Part shown: in pieces, positions 1 through 9,741 of the stretch
Layout of the letters: each line of letters begins with the position of its first letter
Position numbering within the stretch: position 1 is the stretch's first letter
NCBI RefSeq assembly: GCF_003182485.1
Contig: NZ_QGTX01000001.1
Span: 4,302,001-4,366,000 of the forward strand
Direction: 5' to 3'
Source: Geodermatophilus normandii
GTDB lineage: Bacteria; Actinomycetota; Actinomycetes; Mycobacteriales; Geodermatophilaceae
DNA: 64,000 nucleotides
Notes under the pieces: model-generated
Database searches by the model: none
Told to the model about the DNA's origin: nothing
Seen by the model: the letters and a program-made list of their open reading frames with translations, nothing else
Position numbers and translations under genes: made by a program

Positions 1-809
1 CGGACCGCCTCGACGACGAGCCGGTTGCCGGCGCCGGCGTCGCCGGGCATCTGCAGGTCCAGCCCGGCCCGGAGGGCCGCGACCCGGTCGTCGACGGCGC
101 CCCAGTCGGACACGACGACACCCTCGAAGCCCCACTGCTCGCGCAGCACCTCGGTGAGCAGCCAGTGGTTCTGCGAGGCGTAGACGCCGTTGACCTTGTT
201 GTAGGCGCACATGACGGTGGCCGGCCGCGCCTCGGTGACGATCCGCTCGAAGGCGGGCAGGTAGATCTCGCGCAGGGTCCGCTCGTCGACGTCGGCGCTG
301 ACCTGCATGCGCTGCGTCTCCTGGTTGTTGGCCGCGAAGTGCTTGACCGAGGCACCGGCTCCCGCCGCCTGCTGGCCGCGGACGTGCGCGGCGCCGAGCA
401 CGCCGGTCAGCAGCGGGTCCTCGGAGTAGTACTCGAAGTTCCGCCCGCCCAGGGGGGACCGCTTGACGTTCACGCCCGGGCCGAGGACGACGGGCACGCC
501 GAGGGCGCGGGCCTCCCGGCCGACCGCGGCGCCGACCCGCTCGGCGACGTCGGGGTCCCAGCTCGACCCCACGCCGACCGCCGGCGGGAAGCAGGTGGCG
601 GGGACGCTCCGCAGCAGCCCGATCCGGTCGAAGTCCCCCTCCTGGCGGCGCACGCCGTGCGGGCCGTCGGTGAGCACCACCGAGGGCAGCCCGGCCGCCT
701 CGACCGCCGGCGTGGACCAGAAGTCCTGTCCGGACAGCAGCGCCGCCTTCGTCTCGAGGGGCAGCGCGTCCAGGTCGGACCGGTCGGGGGGCGTGGCGGA
801 GGTCACCAC
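1..809 (-). CDS. Glycoside hydrolase family 3 beta-glucosidase, N-terminal part (truncated by window edge)
   Basis: Hydrolyses terminal beta-D-glycosyl residues from oligosaccharides or glycosides. About 269 residues are visible and the C-terminal (alpha/beta)6 sandwich lies outside the window. The GH3 barrel is clear: LTDGPHGVR near residue 45, GPGVNVKRSPLGGRNFEYYS near 110, KHFAANNQE near 155, CAYNKVNG near 200, and VVSDWGAV near 235, whose Asp is the family nucleophile. No signal peptide is evident, so it is probably cytoplasmic. The start is ambiguous: tandem GTG codons at 809 and 806, with another in-frame GTG at 836; a stop at 935 bounds the frame. It follows the rhamnosidase operon on the same strand but is separated from it by about 400 bp. 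It may remove glucose from an imported glycoside. The family is certain; the substrate is inferred. Confidence 0.9.
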   Translation of the reverse strand, partial: MVTSATPPDRSDLDALPLETKAALLSGQDFWSTPAVEAAGLPSVVLTDGPHGVRRQEGDFDRIGLLRSVPATCFPPAVGVGSSWDPDVAERVGAAVGREARALGVPVVLGPGVNVKRSPLGGRNFEYYSEDPLLTGVLGAAHVRGQQAAGAGASVKHFAANNQETQRMQVSADVDERTLREIYLPAFERIVTEARPATVMCAYNKVNGVYASQNHWLLTEVLREQWGFEGVVVSDWGAVDDRVAALRAGLDLQMPGDAGAGNRLVVEAV

Positions 810-839
810 CCCATCCTGCTGTGCCGCGGACCGCACGGC

Positions 840-1152
840 CTCGCAGCTGCCGACCAGTGGCAGCGCCGCTCGGTGCAGCGCGGCGTCCGCCGGGCCGGCT
901 CGACTCCTCGGCGTCGCTGTGGACCTCGACCGTCAGCGGCGTCCCCCGGGTCCCGGAGGGGAAGGCCCAGCTGCCCACGGTGTCGCTCCACGCCCAGGGG
1001 GTGGCCGACAGCGCGAGACCGGAGCGCTCCGGCCGCAGCACCACGACGTAGGGGGCGCGGCGGAGGCTGGAGACCATCCCGCGGTGGTGGGACGCCGGCC
1101 GCCGGGGCAGCCGGGTGAGCACCGTGGTGGCGCCCTGAACCGAGACCGGCAT
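840..1152 (-). pseudogene. Degenerate C-terminal remnant of a GH2-type beta-galactosidase/mannosidase
   Basis: The 399 bp between the GH3 and nucleoside-hydrolase genes hold no intact gene. From an ATG at 1152 the minus strand reads protein-like text that includes RRAPYVVVLRPE, TPWAWSDTVGSW and TPLTVEVHSDAEE. These resemble the stretch before and into the C-terminal beta-sandwich of GH2 enzymes (usual pattern W-P-x-x-EG-x-P-x-x-VEVYSDADEVELxLNG). The frame breaks just after DAEE, near 895-905. Plausible residues continue one frame over (AALPLVGSCEAVRSAA) toward the GH3 start. The catalytic barrel is absent. This is read by eye from motif resemblance; the family call is tentative. Confidence 0.35.
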
Positions 1153-1208
1153 GAGCACGTCGTGACCCGGTGGGGTGGGCCGGGTGCCCCACCCCACCCG
1201 GGCGCCGG

Positions 1209-2075
1209 TCACACCCGCCCCGGGGCCCCGACCGCCTGCCGCTCGTGCCGCCGCAGCTTGGCGTGGAGGTCGGCGACCAGCAGCCGGACGTCGACGTCGA
1301 CGTACACGCGCCGGGACGCACCCCCGGGCGCGGACGCGGTCTCGGTCCACGCACTGGTGGCGTCGCTGAGGGCGGTCAGCAGCAACGGCGGGGTGTCGCC
1401 CAACGGCCAGGTCTCCCCCTGCTCCACGAAGTCGGGGATCGGCAGCTCGACGTACCGCTGCCACAGCCACGCCCCCACCCGGCCCGCCCCACCCAGGTCC
1501 TGCTCCAGTTCGGCGACGGAGTACTCGCACCGCCGGTAGGTCTCCAGCGGGAACTGGGAGACGGCGAGATCGGTGCGGGCCAGCACCTCACGGGCTGCTC
1601 CGGCGTCGGTCTCCCGGTTGTACTCGAAGGCGGCCGGGTCCAGCGCCCCGCCGACCCAGACCAGCGTCAGCCGCGACGCGATCTCCGGCGCCTGCCGCAA
1701 CGCCTGCGCGACGTTGGTGAGCGGCCCGGCGCAGACCAGGAACAGCGGCAGTGGGTCGTCCCGCCGGGCCTCGGCGACGATGAGGTCCGCCGCGGCCGAG
1801 CGGGTGTCGCCTGCGTCCAGGAGCACGTCGCAGCCGGCGGCGACGGCCGGCCGGGGGCCGTCGACCACGTCCACCAGCTCCTCGGCGAACCGGGCGCCTC
1901 TCCCCGCGGTGCCCTCGGGTGGCCCGAACACCGGGTTCAGGTGCGAGCTGGTCACCGCGTCCACCCGGTTGGCGGGGCTGAGCAGGTGGTGGGCCAGGGC
2001 GACCAGGCCGTCGGGGTCACCGGCCCAGTCGTTGTCGACGACGACGCGGCAGCGTCGGGTGATGCGCAGGGACAC
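1209..2075 (-). CDS. Nucleoside hydrolase family protein (IunH-like)
   Basis: The family cleaves N-ribosidic bonds of nucleosides, but related proteins in sugar loci have unknown glycosidic substrates. The 288-aa protein shows the N-terminal Asp cluster as VDNDWAGDPDGLVAL (residues about 10-25), a divergent version of the canonical DTDPGxDDAxAL, the CAGPLTNVAQAL segment, and EYNRETDAGAA, matching the family EFNxxxDPEAA pattern. The second and third Asp of the calcium site are shifted, so ribohydrolase activity is not assured. The start is the GTG at 2075, preceded by GGAGGAA. It lies 14 bp after the GH43 stop and is the last gene of the leftward glycosidase operon. That position suggests a role on a glycoside rather than nucleotide salvage, but this is inference. 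Confidence 0.8.
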   Translation of the reverse strand: MSLRITRRCRVVVDNDWAGDPDGLVALAHHLLSPANRVDAVTSSHLNPVFGPPEGTAGRGARFAEELVDVVDGPRPAVAAGCDVLLDAGDTRSAAADLIVAEARRDDPLPLFLVCAGPLTNVAQALRQAPEIASRLTLVWVGGALDPAAFEYNRETDAGAAREVLARTDLAVSQFPLETYRRCEYSVAELEQDLGGAGRVGAWLWQRYVELPIPDFVEQGETWPLGDTPPLLLTALSDATSAWTETASAPGGASRRVYVDVDVRLLVADLHAKLRRHERQAVGAPGRV

Positions 2076-2089
2076 ACGTTCCTCCGTGG

Positions 2090-3562
2090 TCAGACGGCGG
2101 CCGGGTCGTCGGCGCCGCGGTATGCGGTCGATCGGACGAGCAGTTCGCCGCGCGCGCACCAGACGCCGCCCAGCCGTCCGGTCATGCCGCCGGCGACCTC
2201 GGTGGAGACGTAGCGCCCGTCGAGGCGGCCGAGCTCGGTGCAGCGGCCCGCGCCGGCGAGGCCGGCCACCAGCACGTCGGGGGCCAGCGCCGTCGAGGAG
2301 AAGTGCCCCTCGGCCGGCAGCGTGCGGATCTCCAGGACGACGTCCTCGCCCGGGGCGACGGCGGCCTCCCCGAGCACCGAGCGCAGCGCGCCGACCTGGG
2401 CGACGGCCCGCACCCGGTCGCCGTCGACCTCCAGGTCGAGGTGGTGGCGGGCGTCGATCCGCAGCGTCAGCCCGCCGACGCCGTCCACCCGCACGGTGGC
2501 GCGGAACCGGGCGTGCTCGTGCTCCTGCCGGCGTCCCACGAAGGCGAGGTCCTCCGAGGCCGGGTCGGGATCGGCCGCGGTCAGCCGCCACCCGCCCTCG
2601 ACGCGGGTGAGCAGCTCGCCGGGGAACCGCCGGGGCGCGACCCACGCGGAGCCGGGGAGGTCGTCGGCGACCTCGACGGCGCCGTCCGGCGGCGTCAGCC
2701 ACTCCCCCAGCCGCGGCCAGCCGTGGACCCACTCGACCTCGGCGGCGAAGGTCTCCCGGCCGAGGACGTGGAACTGCGGGCTGGCGCCGCGCGGGCGGAC
2801 GCCGTGGAAGACGATCGCCCAGGAGCCGTCGGCCCGCTGCACCAGGTCGGCGTGGCCGGTGTTCTGCACCGGCGACTCGACGCCACGGTGGGTGAGCAGC
2901 GGGTTGGCCGGGCAGGGTTCCCACGGCCCGGCCGGTGACGGCCCGCGCGCGATCGTGACCGCGTGCCCGCGCTCGGTGCCGCCCTCGGCGATGAGCAGGT
3001 ACCAGAGGCCGCCCACCCGGTACAGGTGCGGGCCCTCGGGGAAGCGCCCGCCGGTGCCCTGCCACAGCCGCCGCCGCCCGGTGAGCGCGGCCCCGGTGAC
3101 CGGGTCGACCGCCTGCTGCACCAGCCCGGCGGGGCCGCCCGCGCCGAAGCCGGCGTAGGAGACCAGCAGCGTGCCGTCGTCGTCCCAGGCGAGGTCGGGG
3201 TCGATGCCGCGGACCTCCGGCATCCGGACCGGGTCCGACCACTCCCCCAGCGGGTCCTCGGCGGAGGTGAGCACCTGCCACCCGCCGTCGGCGAGGTTGG
3301 TGGTGACCATCCAGAACCGGCCGTCGTGGTGGCGGATCGTCGGCGCGGTGACGCCGCCCGACCCGGGCGCGGCCGAGACGTCGAGCTGGGAGGGCCGGGC
3401 CAGCACGTGCCCGGCCTGCTCCCACGTGACCAGGTCGGCCGAGCGGTACAGCGGGACGCCGGGGGCGTACTCGAAGCTCGAGTGCACCATCCAGTAGGTG
3501 TCGCCGACCCGGACCACGCTCGGGTCGGGGTGGAAGCCGGGGACGACGGGGCGCGGGATCAC
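2090..3562 (-). CDS. Glycoside hydrolase family 43 (beta-xylosidase / alpha-L-arabinofuranosidase type)
   Basis: The 490-aa protein has an N-terminal five-bladed propeller followed by a C-terminal beta-sandwich from about residue 300. The three GH43 carboxylates are visible: Asp in FHPDPSVVRVGDTYW (near residue 12), Asp in RGIDPDLAWDDDG (near 125) and Glu in GGRFPEGPHLYR (near 175). GH43 enzymes remove xylose or arabinose from plant polymers and glycosides. No signal peptide is seen, so it acts inside the cell on imported oligosaccharides. The GTG start at 3562 overlaps the stop of the upstream GH78 gene as GTGA, indicating translational coupling. Substrate cannot be read from sequence. Pectin side chains or a pentosylated flavonoid are both possible. 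Confidence 0.88.
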   Translation of the reverse strand: MIPRPVVPGFHPDPSVVRVGDTYWMVHSSFEYAPGVPLYRSADLVTWEQAGHVLARPSQLDVSAAPGSGGVTAPTIRHHDGRFWMVTTNLADGGWQVLTSAEDPLGEWSDPVRMPEVRGIDPDLAWDDDGTLLVSYAGFGAGGPAGLVQQAVDPVTGAALTGRRRLWQGTGGRFPEGPHLYRVGGLWYLLIAEGGTERGHAVTIARGPSPAGPWEPCPANPLLTHRGVESPVQNTGHADLVQRADGSWAIVFHGVRPRGASPQFHVLGRETFAAEVEWVHGWPRLGEWLTPPDGAVEVADDLPGSAWVAPRRFPGELLTRVEGGWRLTAADPDPASEDLAFVGRRQEHEHARFRATVRVDGVGGLTLRIDARHHLDLEVDGDRVRAVAQVGALRSVLGEAAVAPGEDVVLEIRTLPAEGHFSSTALAPDVLVAGLAGAGRCTELGRLDGRYVSTEVAGGMTGRLGGVWCARGELLVRSTAYRGADDPAAV

Positions 3563-6180
3563 GGGTGCGCGTCCGGGTCGAAGAACAGCGCCGGCCTCTC
3601 CACCGGGCGCGGCTCCTCGATCGCGCAGGCGAACGCGTGCCGGCCCGAGCCCACCTCCACCGGCGCGCTGCCGTCGGGCAGCACGACCTCCGCAGACGTG
3701 TTCGGCGGGACGACGACGTCGAGCGCGAACGCCGTGCCCCCGGTCAGCGCCCAGGACACCGACGCGGTGCCGTACGGCGTCTCGTGGGTGGCCGCCGCCG
3801 AGGTCAGGCCCGGCCCCGGCCGCGGGGCGAACCGGATCCGCCGGTAGCCGGGGGCGGCCGGGGCGAGCCCGGCGACCGTGCGGTGCAGCCAGTCGGCGAC
3901 CGCGCCGAACGCGTAGTGGTTGAACGACGTCATCTCCCCGGGGTTGATCGTCCCGTCGGGGAGCATGGAGTCCCAGCGCTCCCAGATCGTCGTCGCGCCC
4001 ATCGTCACCGCGTACAGCCACGACGGGTTCTCCCGCTGCAGCAGCAGCGCGTAGGCGGTGGCCAGCTCGCCCGCGTTGGTCAGGGCGTCGGTGACCAGCG
4101 GCGTGCCGAGGAAGCCGCTGGCGATGTGGAACCCGTCCGCCAGCACCTGCTGGGCGAGCAGCCGGCCGGCGTGCTCCCGCTGCCCGGGCTCGAGCAGGTC
4201 GAACTCCAACGCCAGGGCGTAGGCCGTCTGCGACGGGAAGGCGACCCGGCCGTTCGGGGAGACGTACTCGGCGCGGAAGCGGGCCGCGGCCCGCTCGCCC
4301 AGCTCGGCGAAGCGCGTTCCGTCGTGCCCGAGCACCTCCGCGGCCTGCGCCACGGTGCGCGCCGAGCGGGCGAGGTAGGCGGTGGCCACGCACTGCCACG
4401 GTGTCCGGGCGGCCGCCGGGTTGTCCGGCGGGGCGGCGGTGTCGAGCCAGTCGCCGAAGGAGAACCCCCCTCCGGGGAAGTCGAGGGCCTCCCCCGCCCG
4501 TGCGGCGAAGGCGTCGACCCAGGCCGTCATCGACCCCCACTGGTCGGCGAGCAGACCGGCGTCGCCGGTGCGCTGGTACAGCACCCAGGGGACGACGACG
4601 GCCGCGTCGCCCCAGCCGGTCTCGGCCTGCTGCGGGAAGGGCAGCAGCGGCAGGAACGGCACGTACATCGGGACGACGCCGTCGAACTCGCGCTGCTCGA
4701 CGGCGAGGTCGGCCAGCCAGGAGCGCAGCATGCCGGTGGTGTCGTGGAGGAACGACGCCGTGGGCGCGAACACCTGGAGGTCGCCGGTCCAGCCGAGCCG
4801 CTCGTCGCGCTGCGGGCAGTCGGTCGGGATGTCGAGGAAGTTGCCGCGCATCCCCCAGACGACGTTCTCGTGCAGCCGCTCGACCTCGGGGTCGGAGCAG
4901 CTGAACGTCCCCGTGCGCCGCAGGTCCGTGTGCAGGACGACGGCCTCGAGGTCCTCGGCCCGCAGCTCTCCGGGCCAGCCCGACACCTCCGCGTAGCGGA
5001 ACCCGTGGAAGGTGGACCGCGGCTCCCAGGTGCGCGGGCCGCGACCGTCGAGCACGGCGACGTCGGTGGCGCGGGCGGCCTTCAGCGGGCGGGTGCCCAG
5101 CTCTCCGTGCTCCAGCACCTCGGCGTGCCGCACCGTGATCTGCGTGCCGGCGGGGCCGTCGGGCAGCGCGAACCGGATCCGCCCGACCAGGTTCTGCCCG
5201 AAGTCGACGAGCCGCCGCCCCGACGGCGAGGTGGTGACCGCCTGCACCGGGAGGACCTGCGTGCGGCGCACCGGCGGGCCGGTGGGCGCCACCAGCGTGG
5301 CGAGGTCGAGGTCGGCGACCTCCACCGGCGTCCACGCGGCGTCGTCGAACCCGGGCGCCGACCAGCCGGGCAGGTCGCGGCGGAAGTCGACCGTCTCGCC
5401 GGAGTAGAGGCCGGAGCGGACGGTGGGCCCGTCGGTCGTCGAGCGCCACGCGCCGTCGGTGGTCACCACGGTGCGGGAGCCGTCGGGGTGCTCGACCTCC
5501 AGCTGCAGGAACGCGCCGGTGCGGTCGCCGTACCACTCCCGCTTGCCGGTGAAGCCCAGGTAGCCGGTGAACCAGCCCTCGGCCAGGTGCACGCCGAGCG
5601 CGTTGGCGCCCTCGCGGAGCAGGCCGGTGACGTCGGTGGTGCGGTACCGCAACCGGTGCCGGTAGCTGGTCCAGCCCGGGGAGAGCACGGCGTCGTCCAC
5701 GGGCGTGCCGTTGAGCTCGGCCTCGTACACGCCCTGGGCGGTGGCGTACAGCCGGGCGCGGGTCACCGGCCGGTCGAGGGTGAACTCCCGCCGCAGCAGG
5801 GCCACGGCCTCCTCGGCGCCGGTGGGCGGCACCGGCCGCACCAGCCGCGCGGTCCAGTCGGCCGGCGCGAGCAGGCCCGCCTCGACGGCGACCTCCTCGC
5901 TCCAGGCCGACGGCCCGGCGTCGCCCTGTCCCCACACCCGGACGCGGACGGTGCGCCGCTCCCGGGAGGCCAGCGGCGGCGCGCCCCAGGGCACGAGCAC
6001 CGAGTCTGCGGAGTCGACCCGGCCCGAGGACCAGTCGCCGATCTCCAGCTCGTACGCGGACTGCCGCCAGCCCGGCAGCTCCGTGGCGGTGACCCACGAC
6101 AGCCGCGGGGTGGTCCCGCCGATGCCCAGCGGCACCCGGTGGTGCTCGACGGTGACGGGGGCGACGGTCACGTCGCTCAT
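3559..6180 (-). CDS. Alpha-L-rhamnosidase, glycoside hydrolase family 78 (first copy)
   Basis: Hydrolyses terminal alpha-L-rhamnose from rhamnosides by inversion. The 873-aa length is normal for bacterial GH78. N-terminal beta domains (residues 1-380) precede an (alpha/alpha)6 barrel. The hallmark TDCPQRDERLGWTGD lies near 450-465 and holds the catalytic-site acids; TTIWERWDS near 732 carries the conserved Glu. A C-terminal beta domain follows. No secretion signal is present, so it is cytoplasmic, consistent with the ABC importer in the same operon. The ATG at 6180 overlaps the esterase stop (ATGA). The second GH78 copy is 0.9 kb upstream and clearly diverged, so the two probably differ in linkage preference. 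Family assignment is firm. Confidence 0.95.
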   Translation of the reverse strand: MSDVTVAPVTVEHHRVPLGIGGTTPRLSWVTATELPGWRQSAYELEIGDWSSGRVDSADSVLVPWGAPPLASRERRTVRVRVWGQGDAGPSAWSEEVAVEAGLLAPADWTARLVRPVPPTGAEEAVALLRREFTLDRPVTRARLYATAQGVYEAELNGTPVDDAVLSPGWTSYRHRLRYRTTDVTGLLREGANALGVHLAEGWFTGYLGFTGKREWYGDRTGAFLQLEVEHPDGSRTVVTTDGAWRSTTDGPTVRSGLYSGETVDFRRDLPGWSAPGFDDAAWTPVEVADLDLATLVAPTGPPVRRTQVLPVQAVTTSPSGRRLVDFGQNLVGRIRFALPDGPAGTQITVRHAEVLEHGELGTRPLKAARATDVAVLDGRGPRTWEPRSTFHGFRYAEVSGWPGELRAEDLEAVVLHTDLRRTGTFSCSDPEVERLHENVVWGMRGNFLDIPTDCPQRDERLGWTGDLQVFAPTASFLHDTTGMLRSWLADLAVEQREFDGVVPMYVPFLPLLPFPQQAETGWGDAAVVVPWVLYQRTGDAGLLADQWGSMTAWVDAFAARAGEALDFPGGGFSFGDWLDTAAPPDNPAAARTPWQCVATAYLARSARTVAQAAEVLGHDGTRFAELGERAAARFRAEYVSPNGRVAFPSQTAYALALEFDLLEPGQREHAGRLLAQQVLADGFHIASGFLGTPLVTDALTNAGELATAYALLLQRENPSWLYAVTMGATTIWERWDSMLPDGTINPGEMTSFNHYAFGAVADWLHRTVAGLAPAAPGYRRIRFAPRPGPGLTSAAATHETPYGTASVSWALTGGTAFALDVVVPPNTSAEVVLPDGSAPVEVGSGRHAFACAIEEPRPVERPALFFDPDAHP

Positions 6181-7082
6181 CGGACCCGGTCCCCGAGGAG
6201 CACGCCGGCGAGGTACCGCACGGAGCGGTCGACGATCCCGTCGACGTCGTCGGAGCCGAGCCAGATGTGCCCGGCGCCCTCGACCGGCACCAGCTCCGGG
6301 GAGGCGCCGGCGGCCTGCAGCGCCGCGTGCAGCGCCTCGCTCTGGGCGTACGGGACCAGCCAGTCCGCGGTGCCGTGCAGCAGCAGGAACGGAGGCGCCT
6401 CCGCGGTCACGTGCGTGACCGGGCTGGCGTCGGCGCGGGTGGCGTCGGTGAGGCCGGCGACCAGGTGCTCCTCCGGCGGTCCGCGCAGCTCCTCGGGCAG
6501 CAGCGCGGCGACCTCCGGCGGCGGCGTCTGCCGCGGCATGGTGTCGAGGTCGGAGACGCCGTACCAGTCGACGACGACGTCGACCGCGCTGGACTCCCCG
6601 ACCACGCCGTGCGTGCCCTCGAGGTCGGGCCGGTGCCCGGTCAGGCCGAGCAGCGCCGCGACGTGCCCGCCGGCCGACTCGCCCCACGCGCCGACCCGGG
6701 TGGTGTCGACGCCCAGCTCGCCGGCGAATCGGCGCAGGTACCGGACGGCGGCCTTCGCGTCGTGCAGCAGCGCGGGGAACGGCGCCTCCAGTGCGTGCCG
6801 GTAGTCGATGGTGGCGACGGCGAGGCCGGCGTCGAGCAGCGCGTCGAAGACCTGGTTCCCGCGCAGCGTCTCGGGCAGGTACCGGCGGTCGCCCATCATG
6901 AACGCGCCGCCGTGCACCCACACCACCAGAGGCGCGGGCGCCGGGGTGTCGGGCACCCAGACGTCGAGCTGCAGCGGCCGGTAGCCGAAGGCCACGGCGT
7001 AGGTGACGCCGGAGAAGTGCCGGGCGCCGTCCTCGCGCCGGACGGGCGCCGGCGGGGCAGGAACCGGGCGGGGCCGGCCCAC
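6177..7082 (-). CDS. Alpha/beta-hydrolase esterase (BD-FAE / Abhydrolase_3 type), start disturbed by an apparent frameshift
   Basis: A carboxylesterase-like protein of about 301 aa. The oxyanion motif VWVHGGAF (near residue 55), nucleophile elbow GESAGGHVA (near 135), HGTADWLVP with the acid residue, and GAGHIW with the catalytic His are all present. The open frame begins at a GTG (7082) with no good ribosome binding site. An ATG at 7096 overlaps the upstream rhamnosidase stop as ATGA, exactly like the other joints of this operon. It encodes [14 protein letters not shown] but is out of frame with the body. One extra C in the CCCC run at 7054-7057 would join the two. The true N-terminus is therefore probably the 7096 ATG, with either a sequencing error or a real frameshift. 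The substrate may be an acyl or depside ester of the imported glycoside. Confidence 0.8.
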   Translation of the reverse strand: MGRPRPVPAPPAPVRREDGARHFSGVTYAVAFGYRPLQLDVWVPDTPAPAPLVVWVHGGAFMMGDRRYLPETLRGNQVFDALLDAGLAVATIDYRHALEAPFPALLHDAKAAVRYLRRFAGELGVDTTRVGAWGESAGGHVAALLGLTGHRPDLEGTHGVVGESSAVDVVVDWYGVSDLDTMPRQTPPPEVAALLPEELRGPPEEHLVAGLTDATRADASPVTHVTAEAPPFLLLHGTADWLVPYAQSEALHAALQAAGASPELVPVEGAGHIWLGSDDVDGIVDRSVRYLAGVLLGDRVR

Positions 7083-7092
7083 TCGGTGGTGG

Positions 7093-9741
7093 TCATGCGA
7101 CGTCCTCCAGGGTGCTCGGAAACGTGTGGGTGCCGGGGCCGGCGGTCGTGGTGGTGCCGTCGGGCAGGACGACCTCGGCTCGGGTCCCGGCGGGGACCTC
7201 GACGGTCAGCTCGAAGCGGCCGCCGTCGATCCGCCAGGACGACCCGATCCGGCCGTACGGCGACTCGTGCGCGGCCGCGGCGGAGGTGAGCCCGCCGCCG
7301 GGGCGGGGCCGGACGCGGAAGCGGCGGTACGCGGGCTCCAGCGGCTCGATCCCCGCGGTGTACCGGTGCAGGAACGAGACCACCGCGCCCTTGGAGTAGT
7401 GGTTGAGCGACTCGTGCGGGACGCCGTCGGCGTCGACGCCGTCCCACCGCTCCCACACCGTGGTCGAGCCGCGGTCGACCATCACCAGCCAGCCGGGCTC
7501 GGTGTCCTGCAGCAGCAGCTCGTAGGCGACGTCGAGATGCCCGGCGTCGGCGAGGGCGGGCAGCAGGTACGGGGTGGCGAGGAAGCCCGTGCCCAGGTGG
7601 GTGCCCGCCTTCCGCACCAGCTCCACCAGCCGGTCGGCGACCGCGGGCCGCAGCTCCTCGGGGACCAGGCCGAAGGCGAGGGCGCGCACGTGGTCGGCCT
7701 GGGTGTCGGAGACCAGCCGACCGTCGCCGTCGAGGTACTCGGCCCGCCAGGCGGCGCGCACCTGCGCGGCGAGGCCGGCGAAGCGGGCGGCGTCGTCGTC
7801 CCGGCCGAGCACGGCGGCGACGCGGCCCGCGAGCTCCGCGCTGTGCGCGAACCAGGCGGTGGCGACGACGCCCTCGTCGGCGGCGACGAACGCGCCGAAG
7901 TCGCCCACCTCCTCGCCGGGGACGAGCCACTCGCCCCAGTGGAAGCCGGTGTCCCACAGGTACCGCTCGTGCGGCGCGGGCTCCGGCCGGCGGGCGGCGC
8001 GCTCGGGGTGCCGCTGCTCGCGGGCCATCCGTCCGGCGCGGTCGAGCCAGCGCACCATCGCCGGCCAGGTCTCCTCCAGCACGCGGGTGTCGCCGTAGGC
8101 GCGGTACAGCTCCCACGGCACGACGACGACCGCGTCGCCCCACCCGGCCGAGCCGTTGAGGAACGACACCGGGCTGTCCCGCCCCTCGCCGCGCGGGCAC
8201 GGGCTGACGTTGGCGACCGTGCCGTCGGCCCACTGGTCGGCCACGACGTCGCGCAGCCACTTGGTGGAGAAGCCGGCGACGTCGTACAGGAACGCCGCCG
8301 TCGGCACGAACAGCTGCCAGTCGCCGGTCCAGCCGTGCCGCTCGCGGTGCGGGCAGTCGGTCGGGACGTCGCAGGCGTTGCCGCGGAAGCTCCGGACGGC
8401 GGCCTCGTGGAAGGCGTCCACCCGGGGGTCGCTGCAGGTGAACGTGCCGGTGCGGCGCAGGTCGGTGTGCACCACGACGCCGCGCAGGTCGCCGGGCGTG
8501 AGGTCGCGCGGGTGGCCCTCGATGCGCACGTAGCGGAAGCCGTGGGTGGTGCGGCGCGGCTCGAAGACCTCGCCGGGCACGCCGGCGGAGACGACGACGT
8601 CGACCTGGCCGGCCGGCAGCGGGTGCGGCAGGAACGGCAGGTCGGGCCGCAGGTGCTCGACCGTGACGTCGCCGTCGGGGCCGAGCCACTCGCCGTGGGT
8701 GAGCGTGAGCGTCGTGCCGGCGGGGCCGAGGTCGGTCAGCCGCACCCAGCCGTTGACGTTCTGGCCGAGGTCGGCGACCTGGACGCCGGACGGCAGCCGG
8801 GTCACCGAGACCGGGACGATCTCCTCCACCCGGCGCACCGGCGGGGCCGGGCTGTCGACCAGCCCGCCGAAGCCGTGCTCGGCCACGGTGACCGGCTCCC
8901 ACGCGGCGTCGTCGAAGCCGGGGGCGTCCCAGCCGCGCGGCAGCCGCGTGAGGTCCCACCGCTCCCCGGCGATGAGGTCGGCGGCGGTGACGTGACCGGT
9001 CGCGCTGCGCCAGCCCGGGCCGGTGCCGAGCACCGTGACGGCGCCGTCGTCGTGCGTGAGGTGCAGCTGGGCCAGGAACGCGACGCGGTCGCCCCACTGG
9101 TCGGCGGAGCGGGTGACGCCGGTCTGGCCCCGGAACCAGCCGTCGGCGAGCACGACGGCGAGCGCGTGCCGGCCGGGCGCCACCGGGCCGGGGTCGAGCG
9201 TCTGCACCTGCAGCCGCTGGTCGTACTGGGTGTAGCCGGGGGTCAGCTCGGCGTCGCCGACCCGGTCGCCGTCGAGGAACGCCTCGTAGAGACCCTGCGC
9301 GGTCGCGTACAGCCGGGCGCTCACCACGGGCCGGTCGACGTCGAGCTCCCACCGCAGCAGCGCGGCCGGCCGCTCCCCCGCCGGGCCGCCCGGCATGGTG
9401 CCGGGCTCGATCCAGTCGGCGGCCCAGTCGGTGGCCTCGAGCAGGCCGGTCTCGAACCGGGCGGGGTCCGACGGCGGGCTCTCGCCCAGGTCGGTGCGTA
9501 CCCGCACGCGCCAGGCCACCCGCTGCGCCGAGCGCAGCACCGGGCCGGTCCACGGGACGAGCACCGACCGGCCGTCCCCGACCCAGCCGGAGTCCCAGCC
9601 GTCGTCGGTGGTCAGCCGGTACGCGAGCTGCTCCCGGGCGCCGTCGGGCAGCCGCCACGACAGGCGCGGCGACGTCGTACCGATGCCGAGCGGCTCGTCG
9701 AGGTGCTCGGTGCGCAGGCCGTGCGGTGCCGCACCCGTCAC
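7093..9741 (-). CDS. Alpha-L-rhamnosidase, glycoside hydrolase family 78 (second copy)
   Basis: An 882-aa GH78 enzyme with the same layout as its neighbour: N-terminal beta domains, the [16 protein letters not shown] motif near residues 455-470 in an (alpha/alpha)6 barrel, TTVWERWDG near 762, and a C-terminal beta domain. The signature differs from the first copy (HRERHG against QRDERLG), so this is an old duplication rather than a recent one. No signal peptide is seen. The GTG start at 9741 overlaps the stop of the ABC ATPase as GTGA. Two rhamnosidases behind a dedicated importer point to rhamnose-decorated substrates such as rutin, naringin or rhamnogalacturonan fragments; the sequence alone does not choose among them. 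Confidence 0.95.
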   Translation of the reverse strand: MTGAAPHGLRTEHLDEPLGIGTTSPRLSWRLPDGAREQLAYRLTTDDGWDSGWVGDGRSVLVPWTGPVLRSAQRVAWRVRVRTDLGESPPSDPARFETGLLEATDWAADWIEPGTMPGGPAGERPAALLRWELDVDRPVVSARLYATAQGLYEAFLDGDRVGDAELTPGYTQYDQRLQVQTLDPGPVAPGRHALAVVLADGWFRGQTGVTRSADQWGDRVAFLAQLHLTHDDGAVTVLGTGPGWRSATGHVTAADLIAGERWDLTRLPRGWDAPGFDDAAWEPVTVAEHGFGGLVDSPAPPVRRVEEIVPVSVTRLPSGVQVADLGQNVNGWVRLTDLGPAGTTLTLTHGEWLGPDGDVTVEHLRPDLPFLPHPLPAGQVDVVVSAGVPGEVFEPRRTTHGFRYVRIEGHPRDLTPGDLRGVVVHTDLRRTGTFTCSDPRVDAFHEAAVRSFRGNACDVPTDCPHRERHGWTGDWQLFVPTAAFLYDVAGFSTKWLRDVVADQWADGTVANVSPCPRGEGRDSPVSFLNGSAGWGDAVVVVPWELYRAYGDTRVLEETWPAMVRWLDRAGRMAREQRHPERAARRPEPAPHERYLWDTGFHWGEWLVPGEEVGDFGAFVAADEGVVATAWFAHSAELAGRVAAVLGRDDDAARFAGLAAQVRAAWRAEYLDGDGRLVSDTQADHVRALAFGLVPEELRPAVADRLVELVRKAGTHLGTGFLATPYLLPALADAGHLDVAYELLLQDTEPGWLVMVDRGSTTVWERWDGVDADGVPHESLNHYSKGAVVSFLHRYTAGIEPLEPAYRRFRVRPRPGGGLTSAAAAHESPYGRIGSSWRIDGGRFELTVEVPAGTRAEVVLPDGTTTTAGPGTHTFPSTLEDVA

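Noticed and set aside
2090-6097. A 1335-codon minus-strand frame suggesting a GH43-GH78 fusion
   Set aside because: Only its last 490 codons are protein-like (GH43); the rest is an off-frame reading of the GH78 gene, which has its own frame and a GTGA joint.
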